From Brachionus manjavacas (lineage: Eukaryota > Rotifera > Eurotatoria > Ploima > Brachionidae): a stretch of 64,000 nucleotides of DNA. A model generated the notes under the pieces. It was not told the DNA's origin and searched no databases. It worked only from the letters and a program-made list of their open reading frames with translations. The position numbers and the translations under genes were made by a program. Numbering within the stretch: position 1 is the first letter of the stretch; every line of letters begins with the position of its first letter. Shown here in pieces: positions 12,171-24,027 of the stretch. Location: assembly GCA_019054805.1 (NCBI GenBank), contig JAHQIY010000007.1, positions 873,501-937,500 of the forward strand, given 5' to 3'.

Positions 12171-13620
12171 AATTTATACAAAATCGCTATCCATATTGAT
12201 TATCCTTCTTCGCTTCAAACAGGGTGCTTTATTTGAATACAATGATTCGCTTACTGATCCTTCTGTGTTACTTGAATTTAGGTTGCTTCTTGCTTTCGAA
12301 TTTATTTCATCAATTGAATGACTTGAATCTAAGCTTGTCGATTGGTTAGTTTTACCTAATTGAGAAGGCTGAATGGTGTTTCTTAATAATGTTGGTTTTG
12401 GTGATGTAGGTGAAGTTTTTTCATTCTGACATTTTTAACTGTTCTTCGGGCTTCAGCACATATTTTTGTAATTTCATTTTCCATTTTTTTATTATCAAAA
12501 TTTTGTCTCATTGACTTAATTTATTCTAGTAAAAAAAAAATTAAAATAAATTTTTACTAAATCAAATAAACTTAATCAATATTAATTTACCATAGGCTGA
12601 ATGAATATAGTCCGAATAATCAATTTCCTTTTTAGCTCTATTACGCTCAGCCCAAGCTGAATTATCATTAATCATGTTACCAATTAGCTTTCTGAAACAG
12701 GCTGTATCTGATTTGAATTGATTTTTAACTGTTGCATCTACTTCATTTTTTAATTCATTTGAAATTTTAATTCGGATAGTTAAAAGAAAGCAAAAATAAG
12801 TTATTCTTTACTTCCTCATTATAAAATGGAATCGATAATAAATACTATGACTACCATATAACTTGACAAAATTAATACTAAATACTAAAATTTTTTTAAA
12901 TTTGTTTAATCATCGCAGGTTTTCTATCTATCTATTATTTTATCTTTTTGATGAATTTGTATATTTAGGTCACTTATTTTTGACCTTTGAATTTCTATAT
13001 TTAATTCAAATTCTTTTAATTGTTGTGAAATGTTGTTAAATTTTTAGTGTTTGTACGAGTTATTACTTCCTTTTTTTTTTAAGTGTAATCATTTGATTCT
13101 CTAAACTCATTCACACAATCTAGCTTGATACCTATATACTTCACCCTAGCTAGGAAAATTTTATCTCCATAAAAGACTTAATATACATTATCAATAAGAA
13201 TTTCATTTGAATTGTCAATTTTTACATTTAATAGACTAAAGATACTAAATGTGCTTTCATCAAGCCATTTAACGATACACTATTTTTGCAATTTTCTTAA
13301 ACTATATGAATGCCCATTAAGATTTTTAATTTTCTTTCCTTGATTCATTTTTTGAAAAGAAACGCTCTGTGAAAAATTTAAATCGTTTGAGTCTCCAATT
13401 TGGTTATTAAAAATAACGCTTCCGGGCTTTATTAATTTTGTTCTTTTTTGCTTTGATACAGAAGAGCAAGTTTCTTTTGTATAATTGTTTTGTCCGTCAT
13501 CTTTTAAGTTTTGTTGTCCAATTTTAGTTATTTTTACTGAGCTTTTTTCTTTTTCTTGACTTAATAATTTTCCGATCTAAAACCATCTTTTTCCTAAAAA
13601 TAATAAAAACACTTAGAGCT
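12170..13620 (-). pseudogene. decayed multi-exon gene remnant, possibly BEN-domain/Tudor-like
   Basis: Minus-strand pieces in order: a basic, lysine-rich segment (about 13330-13600); a Tudor-like stretch reading IVKWLDESTFSIFSLLNVKI and GDKIFLARVKYIGIKL (about 13080-13320) with in-frame stops; and a helical segment DTACFRKLIGNMINDNSAWA (about 12600-12780). A GT..AG intron then leads to a lysine/serine-rich tail. A W-L-D-x-x-T/S stretch followed by G-D-K-x-x-A-x-V is seen in invertebrate proteins that pair such a module with a BEN domain; that link is recalled from the pattern and weak. The stops suggest a pseudogene or unresolved introns. Confidence 0.3.
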
Positions 13621-13689
13621 TTAAATTTGAATAAAAAAAGATGATTGATAAGCCAAAAATCTAAAAGAGAAAAATTGAATTAAGAAATA

Positions 13690-16150
13690 AGATTATAGGG
13701 ACGCTAAATAAAATTTCGCCTCAAATCCAACCAAGACTAAATCTTGAAATAGCTGAAGTTTTTGAATTCTATAATAATAAGTTATCTTATCACTTTCAAA
13801 ATTCTTGTCTCGATTACGCAGATCCCTCGAAACCTATTTTTAATGCACAAGAACATGTTGATCTCTTTTATAAATCAATATGTGACTCAATCTCTAAAGC
13901 CTCAAATGAAGCATTAAACTATCAAAATATTTACTTTTCCTCCAATTTAGCTAAGAAGCCAAAGAAAAACAATTGGTTCAATAAGGAACTAAAATTGATA
14001 AAAGATAAGTTAATTGACATCAATCAAAAAATAAAAACGGATCCCTCCTTTGAACCTAAAAGAAGACAATTAAAGAAAGAATTTAGAAGAGCTCAACGAC
14101 AACAAATTTATCTAAATGAATTAAAAGAGCAAGCAAAAATAGAAAGTCTTTTCTCTTTAAAAGATAGGAATAGATTTTGGAAAAGACTAGCACAGTCTAA
14201 AAATAAAAGAAATGTTAGAAAAGAAATAACTCTCCCACCGGATAAACTCTTTTCTCATTTCTTAAATTTATTCAAAGAGGATGAATCCTCTCTCTCAAGT
14301 GATCAGCTAAATATTAAAAAACATGTGAATGAAACATTTGTGAACTACACTCGTCCTGATACTCTGCCTTTTTTTGAGCTGTGTCAACTAAAGAAAATAA
14401 TATCAGAATTTGATAACTCAAAAGTAACTGGTTTTGACAAAATCTCCTATAACCTGTTAAAAAATGTAAATTTTGTTGGCTTTTATGAAATTCTACTTGA
14501 ATTCTTCAACCAACTTCTTCTATTCAATAAGATCCCAAAAAATCTTAATACTTCAAAAATTAATCCTATTCTAAAAGACAATTTAAAAAACAGCTATGAT
14601 CTAAACAATATAAGACCTATTTCTATTTCAAACTGCTTTGCTCAAATCCTAGAAAAACTTATTCTAATTAACTCCCCTGATCTTTACAAAGTTAGTAATA
14701 ACCAATTTGGTTTTAAGAAAAAAACCTCATGTAACCATGCCATTTTTGTATTAAAAGAAACAACTCTTAACTACATCAATAAAGGCTCTGGATGTAGGAT
14801 AGCATCTTTAGATGCAGAAAAGGCTTTTGACAAAATATGGCGTGATGGCTTATTCTATAAACTATTAAAGAGACTGCATACTTCCTACTGGGTATTGCTT
14901 AGGATTTATTATAACTCAGCACTAGCTGTTTTATCTCTTCCAAATAATCTAACAACTAAACCCTTTAAAATTGAAACTGGTGTAAAACAAGGAGCTTTTT
15001 TATCTTCTTTTCTTTTCAACATATATATTGATGATCTTATAATAGAATGCCTTAACAATGAGCTTGGAGCTCTTTATAAAAATCTTAATGTTTTTATCAT
15101 TGTCTACGCAGATGATATAATCTTATTAAGCCCAGTTGACTCCCATCTACAAATGCTTTTGGATATTTGTGGATCTTATGGGAATAAATGGAGAATAAAA
15201 TTTAACCCTAATAAAACAAAAGTTGTTTACTTTGGCACTCAATTATTTAAGTCGGTATTTCACCTTAATGGATCCGAACTTGAAGAAGCAAATCAGTTAA
15301 AATACTTAGGATTCATTATAGATTCTAATCTTGACCTTAACACACAGGCAGTTATAAAGATCAGAGCAGCTTTTTTGAAATTTCATATCTTCTGCCTAAA
15401 AATAGTCCTACCTCTTCACCTAAATTCAAATCTTTTATATACAAAACATTTTGCTTATCTAAATTCACATATGGTCTTGAGGCTCTTACTCTTAATTCGA
15501 CCACAAAGGATTCAATAAATAAATTACAAAACAACTTAATTAGACAAATGTTTGGTTTAAAAGCCTACTGTCACATGTCTTAAAAGTACTAAAATTATTC
15601 AACTTTGATGAACTTTATCTATTTTCAAAACTAACTTTTATTGATACAATTAAATATAATTATCTATCATCACAATTTTTAAAATATATGCTAAGTGACC
15701 CCCCCTCTAATAAATCTTTTTCCTCCGACTTAGTACTTATTTCCAAGTACTTTAAAATTGAAACCTCAAAAATTTCAGTAAATATAAACCAACTTAAAGA
15801 AAATCTTAAGATTAATCTGATTTCTAATGATGGTATATCTGATTCAATTTGGTTATGTCTTTGCAATTTAAAATTAAAACATTATAGAACTCTCCTAAAT
15901 GAGCTAATTCAAAATAAAAGAAATTCATGAATTTTGGTCCGAATTATCTTGCTTTCTAACTTTCATCCCTTTTTCTATTTTCGAACTAATGTTCCTTTTT
16001 TATTTTTGTAATTTTATTTTTAGATAATAATTTTTCATTTTTTAAAAAACACAAAAACACAAAAAAAAAAAAAAAAAAAAAAATTTTATCTTTATTTTCT
16101 TTTACTTCTCCTTAAAGGAGGTTAATTCAATTCAATAAATAAATAAATAA
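13690..16150 (+). mobile_element. LINE, 5'-truncated, with long open reverse transcriptase
   Basis: The frame is open from about 13720, before the first ATG at 13995, and runs to 15518. Reverse transcriptase motifs: KINPILKD region and IRPISISNCFAQILEKLI (fingers), SLDAEKAFDKIWRDGL (motif A, first catalytic Asp, about residue 272 from 13995), GVKQGAFLSSFLFNIYIDDL (motif B), VYADDIILLSP (motif C, YADD, about residue 370), then the thumb. Near 15460 the frame slips to FTYGLEALTLN, runs to a stop near 15580, and resumes through 15928, so the C-terminus is broken by about two changes. The endonuclease domain is absent. The 3' end holds a poly-A run (16059-16082), a CTCCTTAAAGGAGG hairpin and a TAAA repeat. 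Confidence 0.85.
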
Positions 16151-16234
16151 AATAGAAAATTCATCTGAAAAAGAGTTGTTAAGTGAAACAAGGAACTTTC
16201 TGTTTGTTATAAATTGTTTGATCTAGATGAAAAT

Positions 16235-17860
16235 ATATTTATTAAGTCCAAATTTTTGTATTGTATAATGAATGCTTTTATGGGCTTCTTTGTCAAAGGC
16301 CTTTTCGAGGTCTTTTTTGTTTAAGTTTGTTATGATTGGTTGGTTTAGTTGAAAAATATGATCTTGTCTGCCCATTTTTTTTTCCTAAAACCCGATAGAC
16401 AAGCAGGAGACAGTTTACGCCGATCCATTTATGAACCTTGCTGTTTTTATTTTCTCTAGTAACTTGGAAATACAAATATTTAGCGAAATAGGTCTAAATG
16501 AGTTAAAATCGTCTTGTGGCTTGTCTTTTTTTGGGATCATAGTGATTTTAGAAATTTTGAGCTGGTTTAGTATATGATCTATTTTTAACGAAGAATTGAA
16601 TATAACGTGTAGACGCGTCAAGAAATTTTTTGCAAAGTTTTTTAGAACTTTGTTGTTTCGTTTATCTACACCAGGTGACGAAATAATATTGTTAAAATTG
16701 TAATCAAAATTGTCATTTGGCGATTGATCCAATTTGTTTAGAACGTCCCAGCACTTAGACTCATTTTGTCTGAATTGTGATTGGTCGTTTATTTCAGCTT
16801 TTAAATTATTCGATTTGATAAATGATGTTTGTCTTTTAATTCGATCATTAAACATAATATATTACAGTGTTTAGAGTTAAACTGTGGGTAAGATAACGTT
16901 ATTTAACGTCAGAAAATGCAAGCTGGCATAATATTACATCATTACTTGTATGTAAAAAAATGTAAGATAACTTAATCTTAAGTAATTTTACGTAAGATTA
17001 CACCAGTTTAAGTTAGCTTGGTCGAAAACGCTTACGACCAAAAAAAGCCGGATTTTAGTGGAAAAAGTGGGTTTGAAATAAATAAAAATATTTGAATTTT
17101 ATGAACCAATTTTTGAAACAAACACATTACACTTTATTACATTTTTGACACCTTTTTACGTAAAATTACACAATTTAATGTAATTATATGTCATTTTTTT
17201 AAATTAAAGTAAATATTAGTAAAGTACCATTTTTTTGTAAGCTTATCCATTAATCGAAATTCTTTATAATAAAAATGGTTAGCGTTGGTTAGTGGTTTCG
17301 AAATTTTAAAATTGAGAACTTCGTGAGAATGAAAATAGTCATGGATTGAATTGGAACATATTGAGAGATTTAAAACACTATTGCCACGATTAAAGTTACT
17401 TATCGGCGAGTTAAGTATATGCCATTTAAAAGAGTCTAAAATATTTTCTCAAACTTCGCCTTTCGAGTCAGTGTATTAACAAAAGCACATGGTATTTTTA
17501 GCGTTAATGTCTCCTTTAATAATTATGTCGTTGTGACTTTTATTTTAAAAGGTTCAAATTAGTCAGAATTAAGTTTAGTATAAAGACTAATATAGATCTA
17601 AAACAAAGCTAACGTAATTGCTCGATTTTAACGACATGTCGTTAATTCAATGTATGTCGTTAATTCGAGCAAATACGTTAATATACTATTATTTTTAAGA
17701 TTCAATTCCAAGCCGACTCCGTTTTCGTTTGCAAGGTTTGAAATGTTGATAACTGAACAGCTTATGTTATTTTTAATAAACAATGTAGCCCCGCCACCTT
17801 TACGGCGCGGTCTGTCGGCACGAAAGACTAGGTCTATTTGGGGATAATTAGCGATTTATT
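16235..17860 (-). mobile_element. LINE, endonuclease plus N-terminal reverse transcriptase, split by a miniature transposon
   Basis: The 17270-17860 part encodes an AP-endonuclease C-half (DRPRRKGGGATLFIKNN, then INGDINAKN and NRGNSVLNLSICSNSIHDYF) with several frame breaks. The 16235-16855 part encodes the linker and reverse transcriptase start (KITMIPKKDKPQDDFNSFRP, then KDLEKAFDKEAHKSIHY, motif A region). Motif C is not present, so the 3' half is lost. Both parts lie on one strand in the right order, so they are one element interrupted by the TTACGTAA-rich insert at about 16861-17245. Confidence 0.6.
16861..17245. mobile_element. TTACGTAA-rich miniature DNA transposon (MITE), copy 1
   Basis: One edge reads TTACAGTG, i.e. 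a TA followed by CAGTG as in Tc1/mariner-type ends. Inside are repeated TTACGTAA, TAATGTAA and AGTAATTTTACGTAAG words on both strands. It has no coding capacity and sits inside a LINE. The right edge is uncertain. Confidence 0.45.
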
Positions 17861-18581
17861 TGACTAGGGATGAATTGATTCTTTTTTTAACTTTCTTTTA
17901 ATTATGTAAATTTTTATCGAATAAATTACATAATGTTTAAATTTGATATTTTTATGATAACTTAGTTATTTTTTTATTCATTTTGTGGTAGCTTTTATTA
18001 AAACTGTTATTGAAAAATATTAAGGTTCTTTATTGAATAGATAAAAGGAAATTCAAAAACTACTTTAAAAATTTAAAAATTTTATAAAATAAAATATGTA
18101 ATAATTTATATGATAATAAGAATCTTAAAACATGATTTTTTTGGCAAATTAAAATTTTTGTTTAATTTTCGAATTGCTTTTTTTGTTCGAAATTTTCAAA
18201 TGGGTAATTTAACAATAAATCGGGTGAAATTGATCCGATATATTGATTACATAATGTGGTTAAGTTAAAATTTAAAGAGTAAAAAAATAAAATAATTAAT
18301 TATTGCTTTGAAATGAAAATTTTTATTTAAATGCTAAAACAAAGTGCTGCTTTGGCAATTAACACTTCTTGAGACTCTCAACTTTTTTTTTATTAATAAT
18401 TAAATATTAGTGATTTGATAATTTAAATCTTTTCAAATAATTGAAAAGGATTCTTGATAATCTTGCCCAAAAAACAATTTAATAAAATTTATCCATTTCA
18501 CTGTAATTGCCGATAGCTTTTTTACTTATAAATGAAATAAAAAAAAAAATATTTTGTTAAATTAATAATTCTACTATAAAT
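17861..18581. other. AT-rich intergenic stretch
   Basis: Between the LINE endonuclease piece and the 3' end of SLC26 copy B; no exon or repeat recognised. Confidence 0.45.
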
Positions 18582-21502
18582 TTAAAGAAAATTTTTTTGG
18601 TCATTAACTAAAATATTTTGAGCATGAACAACCGCATCATGAACTGATAAATGAAAAAGGTTAGTGTCATAATATCCAGTACTTTTTTTTGGAGTTGAAG
18701 TTGCTTTTTCCATACATTTAAATCTATCCAGGAATGCATCTTTAAAAAATTATTTAAAAATAAATTCATAAATTTAAATTTTAAAAACGAACCATTGCAA
18801 TCTGCTAAATAAACTGTGATGCCTATTTCTTTGTAATCAGATATCAACTTGTAAAACCAGATTGTAAAAAATTATTAATAATAATTTTTTGTATTACCTG
18901 TTTTGTAACCTTGGCTCCTACTGAATCAATAAAAGTAATAGAAGAACAATCAATGATTAAAAATTTAAATTTCGGTAATTCCGAATAGCTTTCAGAATGG
19001 TTTTCGTTATAATTTTTATTTTCTGCTATTTCAATTTGTAAAGATATGTCCTGAGTTTTATTTTCTAAGGATTCCATTTCAGGAGAAAATTCATCAACTT
19101 CGTTTGCTTTTTTACCAATTTTTATTTTTACTAATTCTGGTAAAATCTAGAAAAAAATATGAAATTAAGCAAAATATTTAAAAAATCTTACTTTTTCGAA
19201 TTTTGAAGGCTTATCTTTTTCCATTAATTTCTTTTGCTTGGCAATCAATTTGTTTTTGGCTTCTATGTAATCTTGTGGCTTGGTCTCTGTCAGTTTGTAG
19301 ATTGATTTTTTAAATTGGATCGAATTTGTGGCGTGGAGTTCTGCTTGAAATCGAACAATCTTTATGTGATCGATTTCTTCTGCCTTTAAGAAATAATCAA
19401 TTTATTTGAATTTCATCAAAAAAAAATAAAAAATTCGAAACAATTACTTCTTTGTAGAGATTTAAATCTCTATACAATTCTGTGCCAGGTATGTTGCCCA
19501 ATAAAGTCGAATATGGCCTTATGAAATTCAAAAGTTTTCTAATTAGATTTTCCTAATTTTAAAATTACTTTGATGAACGAACTAGATGAACTAGAATGTA
19601 AAAAGCGACCCCAACACCAAGACCAATATCAATGTCAAGAATTATAACAGACAAATAGGTGATCAAAAATTGAAGCTTAAATAAATTGAACATTGATTAG
19701 ATTTGAAGAAATTGTTTTTTTTTTTTTGGATAAATTTACAAATTCAATTTTGTTTATTTTCCAGTAGAAGCTCAAATCCTTTATCTTCTTTAAGAGACCT
19801 TGCAGAGCAACCAAAATAATTGATGCCAAACAAGCTTGTGGTAAATCTTGAAACAAAGGAGCAATAAATGCAAGAACTAAGGCTAAAATGATGCATGAAA
19901 AAATCGAAGAAACTTGGCTCTTGCCACCCGCATTATTTTGTACTAACGAACGACCAAGAGAACCAGCACTAACAAAACAGGAGAAAAAAGAGGAAAAAAT
20001 ATTGGAAGCGCCATAAGCAAAAAGTTCTTGAGTGGGATTTATTTTGTAACGATGAGTTTTTGAGAATAGATCACAAAGAGAATAATTGATTGCAAAAGCA
20101 ATTATGGCAATAACCAAGCATTGAACTATCATATCTTTAATTAGAAATATAGGTGGTAGTTCAGGAGCTGGTATTCTTTAAAATAAAATTGTAGAACAGT
20201 GTTTCAAAAGTTTTATCAAAATTACCCTGATTTAATTGAGCCAATAATTTGAACATCAAATCTTTGATTGAACTTTGCCAAATATGAAATTAGTGTACCA
20301 AAAACAACCTTTTTTAATTTAGAACAAAATAAGATAGAAATATTTTCAAAATTTGGTTGTTTTTTTGTTACCACAAGCAACTCAGTTGGAAATGGAGCTT
20401 TGAAAAAATAAAAATAAAAAAGCTTAACATTCGAATAACAAAAAGAAAACAGCATTTACCTATCATTCTGTGAGCAAATCTTTGATTAATGTGAATTTTT
20501 ATGACAAACAAAACAGTCACGCAAATAATTGAGATTAGAATGGTGGCTACATTGGTTTGAGGTAGCCTTATCAACAAATTGTACCAAGTCTTTAGAAACG
20601 TTTATTTTTCTTTAAAAATATAATAATACATTTTTATTGTTATTTTTACTATTGGGATTTTGAAAAGGCCCGAGTATCTCTTAAGAGAGATTCCAAACAA
20701 TGATTTTACTTGAGAAGTTAGAACATGAATGGCACTTCCTTTAAAATTAAAATTACAAATAATTGAAAATAATTATCCAAATCATTTTACCAGACAAAAA
20801 TCCTCCTAACATGGGCTCACTAAGATAAGTGGTTATGAATCCAAGTTGAAAGAAAAACATGACTACATGAATAACACCAACCCAAAATGTGCATGCCATA
20901 GCAATCAAAACTCTTGCTTTTTCTCTATCACTGCTGAGAAAATTTGAAGCGTCAAAGTCCAAAGTCACATTTGTTGAATTGGTTATTTCAGGTGGAGCGT
21001 ATTTATTTTCTAAATCAGTGATCAATGTTCCAGCCATTAGAGAAGTAATGGCCAATGTTCCGATTGATATTTGTCGTGAGGTTCCGAAAATCCAGTAAAT
21101 CAAAGATGGAAAAAATGAAGTGTACAAACCATAAACTGGTGGAAGGGTGGCCAAGAGAGAAAATCCCATACCTTGTGGTATGTGCATTATGCCCACAGTT
21201 ATTCCAGCAAACAAATCAGCCATCAACGACTCTCTTATATTGTATTCTTTAAGCCATCCGATCGCAGGTATTCTATTAAATACATTCTTGCGAGCACACT
21301 CTTTTCCTGGTGTACAACTTTTGACAGCCATCTCACGAATAAAATACCAAAGACTAAATCCTTGAAAAGCATTTATTTTGTATTCTTGCTCGAATTTTGC
21401 TTGATTATACACTGGACGGTCAATATTTACATCGATTTCTAAACTTGGATCTACCTCATAAGACACTTCAGCCTTTTCTGTCATCTTTTTTTTCCAAAAC
21501 AT
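18582..21502 (-). CDS. SLC26 anion transporter copy B
   Basis: Twelve exons: 20791-21502, 20650-20738, 20460-20589, 20372-20397, 20226-20308, 19740-20175, 19569-19675, 19448-19517, 19192-19383, 18898-19146, 18793-18847, 18582-18739; all GT..AG, all in phase, about 768 aa. Membrane core: GIMHIPQGMGF, SLIYWIFGTSRQISIG, and AGSLGRSLVQNNAGGK, which keeps the serine-arginine pair of the SLC26 anion site. The STAS domain reads KFKFLIIDCSSITFIDSVGA and ends DAFLDRFKCMEK. The start is inferred: copies A and C begin 4 codons upstream (MRRLMFWKK, MQRILFWKK), but here that ATG is ACG, so translation should begin at 21502 (MFWKKKMTEK). Exons 1-9 are almost identical to copy A; exons 10-12 are not. Expected role: electroneutral or electrogenic anion exchange at the plasma membrane; substrate unknown. 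Confidence 0.9.
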
Positions 21503-21577
21503 TAGCCTCTTCGTTAAAAAATAATTATTTTTAATGTTGTTTTTGTTTTAAGAAAATAAAAAATAATTAATTAAATT

Positions 21578-22476
21578 ATTTTAAAGTCTCCATTATAACC
21601 GCAATTTCTGTTCTCAGAAGTGAATCAGGCTATCTTAATAGCGCAATAAAAAAAACTGCATATCCCCCTTGAAATCGCATCAGAATTCAAAAAAAATGCT
21701 TAATTTTTTAAAAGCGCATTGTAAAAATTAAGACCGCATTGTTTTTAATTAATTTTTATATATAAAAATTTTAACTTTACTTCAAAGCATTTTCAGCTTT
21801 TTTTAGGTCGACCAAGTTTATGCTATTTAACAAATTCTGTTTTGTTTTTGAAGCTCTTCAGTGCAAGTAAATGAGGACACATCTTGGACTTCAGATAATA
21901 TTTCCAATTAAAAGTTTTAAAATATAAATTCAAAAAATAATTATTGTTAACTTATTTCCATTCGAAACGCTTTTCCATAAAAAATATTCTGAATTAGCAT
22001 ATTTTTTACTAAGCTTAATAAATTTAGAAAGTGGTTCAATTATAAAATACACATCTTAGATGGAATAATATTTCGCCAAATCAAACAAAATACTTAAAAA
22101 ATCCGCAACACCAAATTTCTTTCTCTGAGTAAACGTTCTTTTAATCGAGCTATTAGAAGACTCGATTGGAGAATTTGTAGAGATATACTCTGGAGAACGC
22201 TGTTTTTTTGTGAAATTTGGTGTGCTGAATAAATTAAGTAATTTTTTTATGCCTAAAATTTTGATGCGTTCTTAAGAAGGATGTGTTGTTTTTTCTAATG
22301 AACTTTTACAATAAATTAAAATTTAATAAAAAATTAATTTTAATGCGTTTTTAAGATTACGCAATAAATTTTTTTTACACGTCAGTCAGACGATGTGGTC
22401 ACTAATTTTTCCGATGCGCTTTTAAGAAATCTTGATGAATTAATCTGTTGATGCGTTAGTCCAATTATCCCATTAT
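21578..22476 (-). mobile_element. Mutator-like (MULE) DNA transposon remnant
   Basis: Minus-strand coding remains: SPEYISTNSPIESSNSSIKR then FTQRKKFGVADFL (22060-22205), resembling the T-N-x-P-I-E-S-x-N block near the end of MULE transposases. Downstream, NWKYYLKSKMCPHLLALKSF (21850-21910) looks like a SWIM zinc finger. Stops separate them. Subterminal words AATGCGCTTTTAAGA recur several times on the right (about 22265, 22340, 22415) and inverted on the left (about 21705). A 10-base TTAATTAAAT occurs at both borders (21568-21577 and 22477-22486) and could be the target duplication, though such AT words arise by chance. Confidence 0.5.
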
Positions 22477-22489
22477 TTAATTAAATTTT

Positions 22490-23915
22490 AATAATAAAAT
22501 TAATGGTGTTTTGCCTGATTGTTGGAAGTTAGCTAATGTTTCACCCCTGCATTAAGAGGGCCAAAAACTGTTATTTTAGACTATAAACCAGTCTCATTTA
22601 CATCGATAGCTGGTAAAGTTATGGAGAAAATCTTAAGGAAAATCTTATGAAAATCTTATGAAATCATGACTTTCTTATTTATGAACAAGTTAATCAACGA
22701 GAAGCAGCATGGTTTAATGGCAGCCAAATCATGTACCACAAATCTAATTGAGTTTGTTGACAAAGTAACATATGAGGTCGATAACGGAAACTTAATCGAT
22801 ATCATTTATACTGACTTCTCTAAGGTGTTTGATAAAGTCTCGCATAGAAAACTTTTAAGAAAGAGCATATACTATTGTAAATGAACCATTTTAATCAAAT
22901 CCTTTCTTCTTGACAGGATGCAAAGAGTTGTTCTTGGTGATGCAGTGTCAGAATGGGAAGAAATCAGTAGTGGCGTCCCTCAAAAGTCCATGTCTTTCAT
23001 ATGCATACAACTTCTAAATATTGGAGATTTTTAGTAAGAATGAATTAGGATCGACTCAACTTCAAAATTACCTCTTCGAATTCAGTAACTGGACAAAAAA
23101 ATGGTTCACTGAGATTAAAGTGTAAAACAATGTATATTGGTCGAAATAAAAATAAAACTGGATATACAGTTCTAATCTTGGATGGAGCAGTGACCCTTAA
23201 AGAAACTGTTGCAGAAAAAGACCTTGGTGTTTTTATCTCTAATGACCTTGAATGGAATAAACAATGTTCGTCTGCGGCATCTAAAGCCAACAGAGTATTA
23301 GGTCAAATCAGGAATGCATTCGTATTTTTTGACAAAAAAGCTTTTAAACTTTTATACATAGCGCTTGTCAGGCCGCATCTTAAATACGCTGTAAGTATCT
23401 GGAACCCTTCAACGAAAGCTAGCATAAACATAGTCGTAAGAGTTCAAAGAAGAGCGAAGAAGCTAGTCCAATGTTTGAAGGAAAAGTCGTACTAAGAAAG
23501 GCTAATGGCGTTAGACTAAATGAGCTTAGAAGACCGTAGAAGAAGAGGAGATCTTATTCGAATGTTCAAAATAGTCAATCATGAGAATATTAACTTAATG
23601 AAAGGCGTGAACCTGGCTACAAGTCTGAATCTGAACCTGAGAAGAAAACATGACAGAGAAAGAGAAATAAATTTGCAAACAAGCTACATCAAGATATAAC
23701 TTTCTGACCAACAGAGTGGTTTCAAAGTGGAATGCTCTATTCCAAAGGATTGTCAACTCAGAGACAGTTAATGGCTTTAAAGCGGGTATCGACAGAGAAT
23801 CGTTTGAACAAGGAAAGAAACATAAGACTTCCACAGCTCTTATAGAGCTAAATGCCGGAAGGCGTTAGGAGAGATTTTTATACTGCAGTCTCATAACCGC
23901 TACTACTACTACTAA
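22490..23915 (+). mobile_element. LINE (CR1/Rex1-like), internal deletion
   Basis: Reverse transcriptase start: LPDCWKLANVSPLH, then DYKPVSFTSIAGKVMEKIL, INEKQHGLMAAKSCTTNLIE and IIYTDFSKVFDKVSHRKLL (motif A). After 22890 the sequence jumps to the segment before the thumb (22920-23040), so the YADD-bearing motif C is missing. The C-terminal part is then well kept: LKETVAEKDLGVFISNDLEW, LLYIALVRPHLKYAVSIWNP, RVQRRAKKLV, then RRRRGDLIRMFKIVNHENIN in other frames and NRVVSKWNALFQRIV. The 3' end is a CTA-type triplet repeat near 23900. Confidence 0.8.
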
Positions 23916-24027
23916 AACTTTATTCCATAGTATATATTAAGATAATTTTGATTTTTTTGTTTAATATTATTGAATAACCAAAGAAAGTATTTTGCAATTT
24001 TCTAAAATCCAAACTTAAATATCTAAA

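Noticed and set aside
17630-17690. Repeated ATGTCGTTAATTC words as a possible regulatory array
   Set aside because: Only two copies, inside a decayed LINE endonuclease; most likely slippage.
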